64,000 bases of DNA from Spongilla lacustris (lineage: Eukaryota; Porifera; Demospongiae; Spongillida; Spongillidae), in contig OX442418.1 in the NCBI GenBank assembly GCA_949361645.1, positions 5,974,372 through 6,038,371 of the forward strand. The letters are read 5' to 3'. Below, piece by piece: positions 1 through 11,407 of this stretch. The notes under the pieces were generated by a model. The model was not told the origin of the DNA. It saw nothing but the letters and a program-made list of their open reading frames with translations, and made no database searches. Within the stretch, counting starts at the first letter, position 1. Every line of letters starts with the position of its first letter. A program made the position numbers and the translations under genes.

Positions 1-395
1 CGGTACTGATTGCGGGTGGTCTGCACCCGTGGTTGGTTTATATACACAAGCAGAGAGCCTTTTGGAAAAAAAAAAAAAAAAAACCCGTACATACATGTAG
101 TGCTTTACATTGTTGAGATACAAGTAGCAAAACGAATGTGTGGCACGGTGAAAACATGACCGGTCACACAAGTGGAGTTAGTGGTCATGAATGCTGCGTG
201 TCAAATTGTAGCTGTGACTGCGCATGCAATTTATGTGACATTCTAAGTGGCACTTACAAGTTTTGCAACTTGCATTGTACATGTATCTCAACAATGTAAA
301 GCACATAGTTCCCAGTAGGCTTTATTCTTTTCAAAAAGCCCTCTGCTTGTCTATATAAACCAACCACGGGTGCAGACCACCCGCAATCAGTACCG
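1..395. repeat. Core hairpin of B'
   Basis: Bases 1-59 are the near-perfect reverse complement of 337-395, with a loop of about 280 bases. Each arm contains a TATATA(A/C)AC box and a GGGTGCAGACCACCCGC segment. The same core occurs in A (two inverted halves, 9975-10162 and 10307-10510) and in B (54985-55325, left arm truncated). A run of A at about 64-82 lies just inside the left arm. The function is unknown; a TATA-box-like promoter facing outward is possible but unproven. Confidence 0.8.
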
Positions 396-3300
396 ATAGG
401 GCTAGTAACTATTTCACCACTAACAGCATGGCTTCACTTCCACCCAAGATAAAACTGTACATGCCTCATACATGCACAAACATATATAAGTTCAGATCTA
501 CAACACAAAATTTGTTCAAAACGTAGACATGTACACTCTACAAACGGAGGCTGCTTCAGTGGTGGTGTTCCCATTTGTCCAATGCGGGCTGGTAGCTCCA
601 CTAGTAGTTGATGGTTCCCCTGACAGTGTACGTCCTCTTGTAGTGTAGGGGTTAATGGTTTCACAGGTATGGAGTTAATGGTTTCACAGGTAGTGGGCTT
701 GGTGGTTCCATTTGCAGTGAGAAGCTGGTGGTTGTACTTTGTGGGGCTAGGATAGATGGCCATTGTGGCTGGCCCCAGTGTTTGGGGTCTGCACCATGTA
801 AGTCCACATGCAATGAGAGCTAATGGCTCCATTGCATGTGGGTTCCACTCCTCATGATGGGGTCTAGTTTTGTGAGGACCGGTATGGCTCCCCTGCTGGC
901 AGTCTGATTACTCCATATGTAAGAGGGCTGTTGCGGGTGGGTGGGTGGGAGGGCTGGGTGAGTGTGGTTCCACTGGTATTGATAGCCTTGCACGTTCGCT
1001 CCTGGATCTCGGATACAACTTGTAGTAAAGGATAGTTAGTGAGAGACAGGGCCGGGAGGCTAGCCCCGTGCCGAATTCCTATTGCAGTATGAGAGCTGGT
1101 GTCTCCAACAGCATGCATCATTGTGGGGCCCCCCAATGACCCTGCAGGGGTTTTTAGCAGCTGGTGGCTCCCTCGCTGGCAGTCTGATGACTCCATCTTT
1201 GTTATTGCTCCACTGGTGCTAACTGGACTTGTAGTGTGGGGCTATTAAGTTCACTTGCAATAATGGTTTTGTCCGCTTGTAGTGAGGGAGCTGAACCCTG
1301 GGCCATTAACTCAACATGCAGTGAAGGGGCAGAGGGCCGTGGGGGTGGGTGGTTCCACTGGTGGTTCCACTGGTAGTGTTTGGAGAAAGGCGGGTGTACA
1401 TTCAGTGCATGTAGTTCATGGCTTCCCCTGAAATTCGGGGACTACTTGTAGTGCGATGCCTGGCATATCCACAGGCACATACCTATTGACCCCAGCTTAT
1501 GCGGGCAGTGCAGGTCTGGTAACCCCATCTGTGAGAGAGCTGGTGACCCTACTATTAGCAGTGTGTAGATTTAAGTTCACTTGTCTTGTGCGGCTGTTAA
1601 GTTCACTTGCAGTTATGGGGGATGGTGGTTTTAATATGTGAGAATGGCTCCAATGGTCCCATTGGCCCATTGAACTTGCTGTAAATATTCATTGGTATGG
1701 TGCACTTGTAGTGATATGGCTGGTAATCTTGGCTGATGAAACATGCAGTGAAGGATAGGTACATGTAGTGGAAGGTACTCCTGCTAAGTGAGGGCTAATG
1801 CCTAATGGTTCCATGGATGGGGGGGGGGGGGGGGGGGGGGGGCTCCAGATCATGGCTCCCCCCCCCCCCCCCCCCAATTCCTATTCCACTGTTGTGAGTT
1901 TCCACAAGCATGATTATTCTGGGGGCTCCAACGACCCTGGGGTGTTTGGCAGCTGGTTGCTCCCTTGCTGACAGTCCGATAACCGCTGGTGCTAACCGGA
2001 CCTGCAGTGTGGGGCTATTAAGTCCACTTGCATTAATGGTTCCAATGATACTGTCCACTTCACTTGGATTGTGCGGCTGTTGAGTTCACTTGCAGTGATC
2101 AATGTAGGATAGTGGTTTTGATGTGTGACCATTGGCCCCTTGAACTTGCAGTGTATGGTCACTGGTAATTAGTGCACTTGTAGTGAGAAGGCTGAGAAGG
2201 CTGCTGAAACTTGCAGTGAAGGATAGGTAGTGGGAGATAGGGCGCCATATGTGGGGGCTGCTAAGTGAGGGTGAATGGTTCCATAGATATATAGTGGAGG
2301 TATGTGTAGCTCCACTTCATGGCTTCCTGAAATAAATTCGTGGGGGAGGGGGGGGGGGTGCCATTTTCCACTTGCAGTGTGAGGCCTGACGTCTCCATGC
2401 ACCAGCGTGCATTATAGTGGGGGCCCCCTAATGACCCCGATTAGTTTAGCAGCTGGTGGCTTCCCTGCTGGCAATCTGATAACTCCATCTGGAATATGGC
2501 TCCTCTGGTGCTAACTGGAATGCAGTGTGGGCTTTTAAGTTACTGAGTGCTTGCAGTGAAGGAGCTGACCCCATTGGTCATTGGACCGTATGTTGACTCA
2601 ACGTGCAGTGAAGGACAGGTAGTGGCCAGGAGGCCTAATGGTTCCATTGGTAGTGTTTGGAGAGGGGCAGGTGTATGCACAGTACATTTAGTTCATGGCT
2701 TGTAGTTCGAGGGTTAGCATCTCCACTGGCATTATACATACTGACACGAGCTTGTGTGGGCACCCCTGCTGGCAATGCAGGGTCTGGTAACCCCATCTCT
2801 AAGAGAGATGGTGGCTCCACTACTTGCAGTGTGGAGGCATTAAATGTCAATTCACTTGCATTGTGCGGCTGTTGAGTTTACTTACAGTGATTAATGGGGG
2901 GTGGTGGTTTTGATGTGTGACCATTGGCCCCTTGAACTTGCAGTGAATGGTCATTGGTATGACGGGTGCAGGTTGTAGTGTGAAGGCTGAGAAGGCTGCT
3001 GAAACTGGCAGATAATGGGAGATAGGGTGTCATATGCTAAGTGAGGGTGAATGGTTGGCTCCAGTTCATGGCTCCCTGCAATTGTGGAGGGTGCCATTTC
3101 CACTTGCAGTGTGAGACCTGACGTCTCCATGCACCAGCATGCATTATTGTGGGGCCCCCCAATGACCCCGGGCAGTTTAGCAGCTGGTGGCTTCTTTGCT
3201 GGCAGTCTGATAACTCCATCTGTAATGGCTCCACTGGTGCTAACTGGAATGCAGTGTGGGCTTTTAAGTTGCAGTGAAGGAGCTGACCCCATTGGTACCT

Positions 3301-4414
3301 GGGCCGTTGACTCTACGTACTGGGCAGGAGGGCCGTGGGGGGCTGGTCCCAGTGTGTGGGGTACTTGCAGTGAAGGGGCGGGTGTACATTCAGTGCATGT
3401 AGTTCATGGCTTCTCCTGAAATATGGGGACTGCTTAATTGCTTGTATTGTGACCGCTGGCATCTCCACTGGCATCAATCATACATACATCGTATTGACCC
3501 CAGCTTGTGTGGGCACCCCCGCTGGCAGTGCAGGGTTTGGTAACCCCTTCTGTAAGAGAGATGGTGGCTCCACTACTTGCAGTGTGCGGGAGGCATTCAC
3601 TTGTATTGTGCGGCTATTAAGTTCACTTGCATTAATGGGTCCAATGGCACTGTCCACATGCAGTGAGGGAGCTGACCTCATTGGTCCAGGTGGCTGGTCT
3701 CAGTGTGTGAAGCACTTGCAGTGAGGGCTTATGGTTCTACTGTTTGGAGAGGCGGGTGTACATACAGTACTTTATGGGGACTACTTGTAGTGTGAGGGCG
3801 GCTACTCCACTGGCATCTATTGACCCCTGCTTGTGTGGGCTCCCCTGCTGGCAGTGCAGGGTCTGATAACCCCATCCGTAAGAGAGCTGGTGGCTCCACT
3901 ACTTGCAGTATGGAGGTATTATTTGTAAGTTTGCGAGGCTGTAGTGATGGGGACTGGTGGTTTTGCTGTGTAAGGATGGTTCCATTGGCTCCTTGAACTT
4001 GCAGAGAACAATCAATAGTGGGGGTGGGGTGGGGGGCTGGACCAATGGGGTTCTGCTTACATGTACATGTAAGGCCATTTGCAGTGAGGGCTAATAGTTC
4101 CACTGGTAGTGTTGGTTACATGTACATGTAGGTCATGGCTCCCCTGAAATTGTGAGGGCTGCCAACTCCATTTACAGCGAGAGGGTTAGTAGTGTACTGT
4201 GGAGGCTGACCCCATTGGTTAGTTGGGAGCTCCTGTGTAGGGTCTGATATGGGCGTGTGGTTCCATAGGTATAGTGCGGGTTGGTGGCTCTGCATGGCAT
4301 CTGTTGGTTATGCGGGGCTGCTGTCTGGACTTGCAATGTAGTAGTGAGGGTCCATATGTGGGGGGCGGGGGCGGTGGCTCTTTTAGTGATTTAGCGGCTG
4401 TTTACTCCCTACAA
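396..4414. repeat. Degenerate repeat arm of B'
   Basis: Internal arm of B'. It begins with the core-flanking motif GATAGGGCTAGTAACT and continues as a loose tandem repeat in which ACTTGCAGTG, GGTTCCACTGG, GAGCTGACCCC and GTCTGATAACTCC recur at irregular spacing. It is collinear with 55330-60616 of B, with many small indels, and 2.9-4.4 kb is inverted at 52520-54080. Homopolymer G and C tracts lie at about 1818-1875. I see no convincing gene; the many short frames follow the repeat. Confidence 0.8.
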
Positions 4415-5135
4415 CCACCATCGTCAGTGGTATGACCGCCGTCACTACCGTTCACGATATCCCCATCCTCAGCGAATGTATCTTGAATATCGATCGTCGT
4501 ATCCGTACCGCTCGAACTCGTCCGCCGATTGAAACTCTTATGAGCTTGTCTTCAGTGGACGTCGCCATGCATATCGTTTATCTACACAGAAGATAACGAA
4601 TATCAACTGTGACATGCGGGGACGATAGATTAAATACTTACCCAGCTAGCTAGTGCAGTATTAGGTGTGGCTATAAGTTATCCAAGTCTCAGCCCACAGG
4701 AAGTAGTTGCATATTCATGTAATTTGGTATGGAAGCGGTTCACGCACGTACAACGGCGCGATTCGAGCGGGAAACTTGTACCAACTTTGCGCCGCTGTAT
4801 CTCCGTAACGGATGACAAAAAAATTAACGAACAGAACAAATCGATAGGTATAGGACCTCTCTACCTATAAACCGAATTTGAAGCAAATTGATTACTCCTA
4901 CCTAAAGTAATGGTGGGTTTGAACCCGATGGGGTATCGAACGTTGCAATACTGGCACGGAGCAAGTGCAAGACTCCAGAATGTATTTTAGTATAGGGAAA
5001 TGATGTAGTATGAAGTGTTGAAAATAGGAAGTTGATAGCAATAACCGTTCGGAAGATATAGCGATTCAAACGAGAAGCATTTTTATAACATTTTATATAT
5101 ATATGCGAAGGGCCATTTTGTCGTGAACTGTCCCA
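4415..5135. repeat. Terminal inverted repeat of B' (right end)
   Basis: The 721-bp terminal repeat starts at CCACCATCGTCAG and ends at the tip CTGTCCCA. It matches 60617-61337 directly and 51800-52520 inverted, almost base for base. Recognisable blocks are AAGATAACG, a GGGTTTGAACCC palindrome, GCATTTTTATAACATTTTAT and GCGAAGGGCCATTTTG. The flank beyond the tip is TAT, consistent with a TATA-type target. Confidence 0.85.
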
Positions 5136-5138
5136 TAT

Positions 5139-5789
5139 AATGTTATAAAAATGCTTCTCTTTTGAATCGCTATATCTACCGAACGGTTAAAGCTATCAAC
5201 TTCTTATTTTCAAAACTTCATACTACACCATTTCTCTATGGTAAAATACATTTTGGGGTCTTGCACTTGCTCCGTGCCTGTATTGCAACGTCCGATACCC
5301 CTGTGGGTTCAAACCTGCCATAACTTTCTGTAGGAGTAATCAAATCGCTTCAAATTCGGTTTGTAGGTAGAGAGGTCGTATACCTATCGATTTGTTCTGT
5401 TCGTTAATTTTTATTCATCCGTTACGGAGATACTGCGGCGCAAAGTTGCTACAAGTTTCCCGCTCGAATCGCGCCGTTGTACGTGCGTGACCCGCTTCAA
5501 AACATGAATATGCAACTACTTCCTGTGGGCTGACACTTGGATAACTTATAGCCACACCTACTCTGCGCTGGATACGTGAATCCATCTCCCGGTCGGACTC
5601 ACATGCAGTTGTTTTACTATTCGATCCCTATTTCGTTACCTTCTGCGTACATAAACTTAATTTTATTGCGCCGTCAACTGAAGACAAGGTCATAAGAGTT
5701 TCAATCGGCGGACGTGAAGTTCGAGCGGTGCGAATACGACGATCGTGAGAAAGGTTAGTAGATCTATGCTAGTACAGTGACGACGGTGG
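5139..5789. repeat. Terminal inverted repeat of A (left)
   Basis: Begins AATGTTATAAAAATGC and ends GTGACGACGGTGG, where the satellite starts abruptly. It is inverted at 14520-15174. The outer part is close to the B and C terminal repeats. The inner part (about 5560-5760, with CTCCCGGTCGGACTC) is private to A and present in both A ends. Confidence 0.85.
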
Positions 5790-8700
5790 TCCCATTTACA
5801 CCCTGCACTTGTGTCTGTTGTGGGATAAAATCCATGGTCCCCTTTACATCCTCTGTTGTGGAATCAAATCCATGGTCCATTTACATCCTCTGTTGTGGGA
5901 TCAAATCCATGGTCCATTTACATCTACATCCTGTACTTGCATTGTGTATTTAGGGGTCAAATCTATGGTCCCATTTTTAAAATTTTACATCCTGTACTTG
6001 TGTCTGTTTAAGGGTCAGATCCATGGTCCCATTTACACCCTAAACTTGTGTATGTTTTGGGGTCAAATCATTGGTTCCATGTACACCCTGTACTTGTGTC
6101 TGTTGTGGGGTCAAATCCATGGTCCCATTTATATCTATTGTGGGGTCAAATCCGTGATCCCATTTACACCCTGTACTTGAGTATGCTGTGGGGTCAAATC
6201 CATGGTTCCATTTACACCCTGTACTTGAGTCTGTTTTAGAGTCAAATCTATGGTCCCATTTACATCCTGTAGTTGAGTCTGTTTAGGGTCAATTCTATGG
6301 TCCCATTTACACGCTGTATATTGGAGTCAAATCCATGGTCCGATTTACTCCCTGTACTTGTGATCAAATCCATGGTCCCATTTACACCCTGTGCTTGTGA
6401 TCAAATCCATGGTCCCATTTACACCCTGTATATTTGTCTGTTGTGGAGTCAAATCCATGGTCCGATTTACTCCCTGTACTTGTGATCAAATCCATGGTCC
6501 CATTTACACCCTGTACTTGTGATCAAATCCATGGTCCCATTAACACCCTGTACTTGTGATCATATCCATGGTCCCATTTACACACTGTACTTGTGTCTGT
6601 TGTGAGATCTAATCCATGGTCCCATTTAACCCTGTACTTCTGTCTGTTGTGGGGTCAAATCCATGGTCCCATTTACACCCTGTACTTGTGTCTATTGTGG
6701 GGTCAAATCCATGGTCCCATTTACACCCTGTACTGTGGGGTCAAATCCATGGTTCCATTTACACCCTGTACTTGAGTCTGTTTTAGAGTCAAATCTATGG
6801 TCCCATTTACATCCTGTACTTGAGTCTGTTTAGGGTCAGTTCATTGGTCCCATTTACACCCTGTATATTGGAGTCAAATCCATGGTCCGATTTACTCCCT
6901 GTACTTGTGATCAAATCCATGGTCCCATTTACACCCTGTACCTGTGATCAAATCCATGATCCCATTTACACCCTGTATATTTGTCTGTTGTGGAGTCAAA
7001 TCCATGGTCCGATTTACTCCCTGTACTTGTGATCAAATCCATGGTCCCATTTACACCCTGTACTTGTGATCAAATCCATGGTCCCATTTACACCCTGTAC
7101 TTGTGATCATATCCATGGTCCCATTTACACACTGTACTTGTGTCTGTTGTGAGATGTAATCCATGGTCCCATTTAACCCTGTACTTCTGTCTGTTGTGGG
7201 GTCAAATGCATGGTCCCATTTACACCCTGTACTTTTGTCTGTTGTGGGGTCAAATCCATGGTCTGCTTTACACCCTATACTTGTGATCAAATCCATGGTC
7301 CCATTTACACCCTGTACTTGTTTCTGTTGTGGGTTCAAATCCGTGGTCCGATATACACCCTGTACTTGTGATCAAACCCATGGTCCGATTTACACCCTGT
7401 ACGTGTGATCAAATCCTTGGTCCCATTTACACACTGTACTTGTGTCTGTTGTGAGATCTAATCCATGGTCCCATTTAACCCTTTACTTCTGTCTGTTGTG
7501 GGGTCAAATGCATGGTCCCATTTACACCCTTGTACTTTTGTCTGTTGTGGGGTCAAACTCATACTCCCATTTAGACCTGTACTTTTGTCTGTTGTGGGGT
7601 CAAATCCATGGTCTGATTTACACCCTGTACTTGTGATGAAATCCATGGTCCCATTTACACCCTGTAATTGTGTCTTTTGTGGGGTCAAATCCATGGTCCC
7701 ATTTACACCCTGTGCTTGTTGTGTCTATTGTGGGATATACATGTTGTATGTGTCTGTTGTGGGATCAAATCCATGGTCCCATTTACACCCTGTACTTGTG
7801 TCTGTTTGGGGTCAAATCTATGGTCCCATTTACACCCTGTACTTGAGTCAGTTTATGGTCAAATCTATGGTCCCATTTATACCTGTACTTTTGTCTGTTG
7901 TGGGGTCAAATCCATGGTCCCATTTACATCCTGTACTTGTGATGAAATCCATGGTCCCATTTACACCCTTTACTTGAGTCTGTTTTAGGGTCAAACCTAT
8001 GGTCCCATTTACACCCTGTACTTGAGTCTGTTTTAGGGTCAAACCTATGGTCCCATTTACACCCTGTACTTGAGTTTATTTAAGGTCAATTCATTGGTCC
8101 CATTTACACCCTGTACGTTTGTCTGTTGTGGGGTCAAATCCATGGCCCGATGTACTCCCTGCAAATCCATGGTCCCATTTACACTCTGTACTTGTGTCTG
8201 TTGTGGGGTAAATTCATTGGTCCCATTTACACCCTGTACTTATGTCTGTTGTGGGTCAAACTCATGCTCCCATTTACACCCTGTACTTGAGTCTGTTTTA
8301 AAATCAAATCCATGGTCCCATTTACACCCTGTACTTGTGTATGCTGTGGGGTCAAATCCATGGTTCCATTTACACCCTGTACTTAAATATGTTTTTGGGT
8401 CAAAGCTATGGTCCCATTTACACCCTTTACTTGTGACTGTTGTGGGGTCAAATTCATGGTCCCATTTACACCTTGTTCTTGTGTCTGTTGTGGGGTCAGA
8501 ACCATGGTTCCATTTACACCCTGTACTTGTGATCAAATCCATGGTCTCATTTACACCCTGTACTTGTGATCAAATCCATGGTCCGATTTACACCTTGTAC
8601 TTGTGATCAAATCCATGGTCCCATTTATACCCAGTCTGTACTTGGGATCAAATCCATGGTCCCATTTACACCCTTGTACTTTTGTCTGTTGTGGGGTCAA

Positions 8701-9124
8701 ACTCATGCTCCCATTTACACCTGTACTTTTGTCTGTTGTGGGGTTAATCCATGGTCTGATTTACACCTTGTACTTGTGATTAAATCCATGGTCCCATCCT
8801 GTACTTGAGTACTCGTGTCTGTTGTGGGGTCAAACTCATGCTCCCATTTACACCCTGTATTTTGTCTGTTGTGGGGTCAAATCCATGGTCTGATTTACAC
8901 CCCTTTTACTTGTGATCAAATCCATGGTCCCATTTACACCCTGTACTTTTGTCTGTTGTGTGGTGAAATCCTTGGTGCAATTTACACCCTGTACTTGTGT
9001 TCAAATCCATGATCTCATTTATACCCTGTGCTTGTGTCTGTTGTGGGGCCAAATGAATGATCCCCGCATTTACACTCTGTATGTCTGTCTGTTGTGTGGT
9101 CAATGCATTGGTCCCATTTACACC
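5790..9124. repeat. 48/37-bp satellite array, left arm of A
   Basis: Tandem array of a unit built on AAATCCATGGTCCCATTTAC followed by ACCCTGTACTTGTG. Two unit lengths mix: about 48 bp, carrying GTCTGTTGTGGGGTC, and about 37 bp, where this is shortened to GATC. There are scattered variants and partial units. The reverse complement fills 11408-14519. Because 48 is a multiple of three, the array gives long spurious open frames; none is accepted as coding. Confidence 0.92.
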
Positions 9125-11407
9125 CTGTAATGGCCGAGGGTCGAATCAGGTCAGCTCCCTCACTTCGTGCGGACAGAACCATTAATGCAAATCAACTTAA
9201 TAGCCCCACACTACATGTCCAGTTAGCACCAGTAGATTGCCAGCAAGGGAGCAACCAGGTGCTAAAAAATCATACAGGGTCATTGGGGGCTCCCACATTA
9301 ATGCAGCTCTCACACTGGGCATGCCGCATTCGCCACCATGGCCCTATCTCCCACTACCTATCCTCCTCTACTGCAAGTTGTATCCGAGGCCCAGGCCATT
9401 CCTTACTCTATAGCACTCTCAGTCTCCACACAACCAGCCCTCCCACCCACCCACCCACCCACCCACCCACCCCTAAACACCCCTCGTACATATATATGGT
9501 GTAATCAGACTGCCAACAGGAGATCTGCCAGCTGCCACATTATCAGGATTGAATGGGGTCATCACAAAAGTAGACCCCAGCATGTGGAGTGGAACATTGA
9601 ACTGGAGCCGGCCCCAAACACTGGGGCCAGCCACAATGGCCTCCTATCCTAGCCCGACACAGTACTAACACCAGCTCCTCACTGCAAATGCAAATGAAGC
9701 CACTACATGTGAAACCATTAACCCTCACACTACAAGAGGACTTAATGGTAGGTAAACCATCAACTACAAGTGGAGTTACCAGCTTGCATTGGACAAATGG
9801 AACCACCATGGACTGAAGCAGCCTCCATTTTTAGAGTGTACATACGTGCCTACGTTTGTCTCTTCACACATTTTGTGTCTTAGATCTGAACTACTGTAGA
9901 CATGTACATGTACATGTACAGAGTAAATTTTATCTGGTGTGGATGCTGTTAGTGGTAAATATAGTTACCTGCCCTATCGGTACTGATTGCGGTGGGTCTG
10001 CACCCGTGGTTGGTTTATATAGACAACAGAGGGCATTTTGCCCTACTGGGAACTACTGTACTGTACGAGTAGTACGTAAGTGCCGTTTTGAATGTCACAT
10101 AAATTGCATGCACAATGTACAATGTGGCACAATGAAGACATTACCACACAAGTGGAGTTAGCAGACCCTACAAATGTAATGGATCCATCAACTACGTACT
10201 TGCGTATACCTATAGCTAGCCCTAGGCTGTTGTATATCTGCTAAAATGTATGTGCTAGTGTATATAGTGGCCGTGGGGCACAGGTGAAACTGGGATACAC
10301 TGGTAATGCTAACTTCACTTGTGTGGTCATGAATTCTGATGTCTTCATCGTGCCACATTGTAGCTATGACTGTGCATGCAATTTATGTGACATTCAAAAC
10401 GGCACTTCTACTCGCGTACAGTAGTTCCCAGTAGGGCAAAACGCCCTCTGTTGTCTATATAAACCAACCACGGGTGCAGACCCACCGCAATCAGTACCGA
10501 TAGGGCAGGTAACTATATTCACCACTAACAGCGATAAAATTTTACTCTGTACATGTACATGTCTACAGTAGTTCACATCTACAACACAAAATGTGTGAAG
10601 AGACAAACGTAGGCACGTATGTACACTCTAAAAATGGAGGCTGCTTCAGTCCATGGTGGTTCCATTTGTCCAATGCAAGCTGGTAACTCCACTTGTAGTT
10701 GATGGTTTCCCTACCATTAGATCCTCTTGTAGTGTGAGGGTTAATGGTTTCACAGGTAGTGGCTTCATTTGCATTTGCAGTGAGGAGCTGGTGCTAGTAA
10801 TGTGTCGGGCTAGGATAGGAGGCCATTGTGGCTGGCCCCAGTGTTTGGGGCCGGCTCCAGTTCAATGTTCCACTCCACATGCTGGGGTCTACTTTTGTGA
10901 TGACCCCATTCAATCCTGATAATGTGGCAGCTGGCAGATCTCCTGTTGGCAGTCTGATTACACCATATATATGTACGAGGGGTGGGTGGGTGGGTGGGTG
11001 GGTGGGAGGGCTGGTTGTGTGGAGACTGAGAGTGCTATTTAGTAGGGGATGGCCTGGGCCTCGGATACAACTTGCAGTAAAGGATACAAATTGCAGTATT
11101 TAAGGAGGATAGGTAGTGGGAAATAGGGCCATGGGGGCGAATGGGGGGGGGGGGGGGGGGGGGGGGGGGGCCGATTCCTATCGCAGTGTGAGAACTGCAT
11201 AATTGTGGGGACCCCCAATGACCCCGTAGGATTTTTTTAGCACCTGGTTCCTCCCTTGCTGGCAGTTTGATAACTCCTTCTGCAATTGCTCCATGCACTG
11301 GTGCTAGCTGGACATGTAGTGTGGGGCTATTAAGTTAACTTACATTAATGCATGGTTCTATCCGCTTGTAGTGAGGGAACTGACCTGGTTAGACCCAGGG
11401 CCATTAC
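9125..11407. repeat. Inner palindrome of A with two core halves
   Basis: Arms 9125-10162 and 10307-11407 are reverse complements with few differences, apart from G/C homopolymer and CCCA-rich tract length (9436-9475 against 10978-11010 and the poly-G at about 11143-11170). The outer parts resemble the B internal repeat (CAGCTCCCTCACT, GTCTGATTAC). The parts near the spacer hold the family core, with TATATA(A/G)AC boxes near 10013 and 10456 and the GATAGGGC motif at about 9971 and 10498. The spacer 10163-10306 has no recognised feature. Confidence 0.85.

Larger units (their letters stand above)
1..5135. mobile_element. Foldback element B' (right half; left half beyond window)
   Basis: This stretch matches the centre and right half of complete element B (54990-61337) in the same orientation: core hairpin, a degenerate repeat arm, then a terminal inverted repeat ending in CGTGAACTGTCCCA. 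Its tip is identical to B's and carries the B-specific GGTTATTGC variant (read inward on the minus strand near 5032-5055). No transposase is visible, and the short open frames inside are repeat by-products. The left half would lie before base 1. Being a mobile element is inferred from the matched tips of its sister copy B and from the TATA-rich flanks. Confidence 0.8.

Noticed and set aside
64..82. Poly-A tail of a retrotransposon
   Set aside because: The run lies inside the core hairpin loop and is mirrored as poly-T in B's flipped core; no retrotransposon sequence or target duplication accompanies it.
4905..4935. tRNA-type B box in the terminal repeat (GGGTTTGAACCC)
   Set aside because: No matching A box, anticodon arm or acceptor stem could be laid out; the motif is a palindrome within the terminal repeat.
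5790..9124. CRISPR-like array (regular short repeats)
   Set aside because: Units are directly adjacent variants with no unique spacers, the sequence context is eukaryotic, and there are no cas genes.
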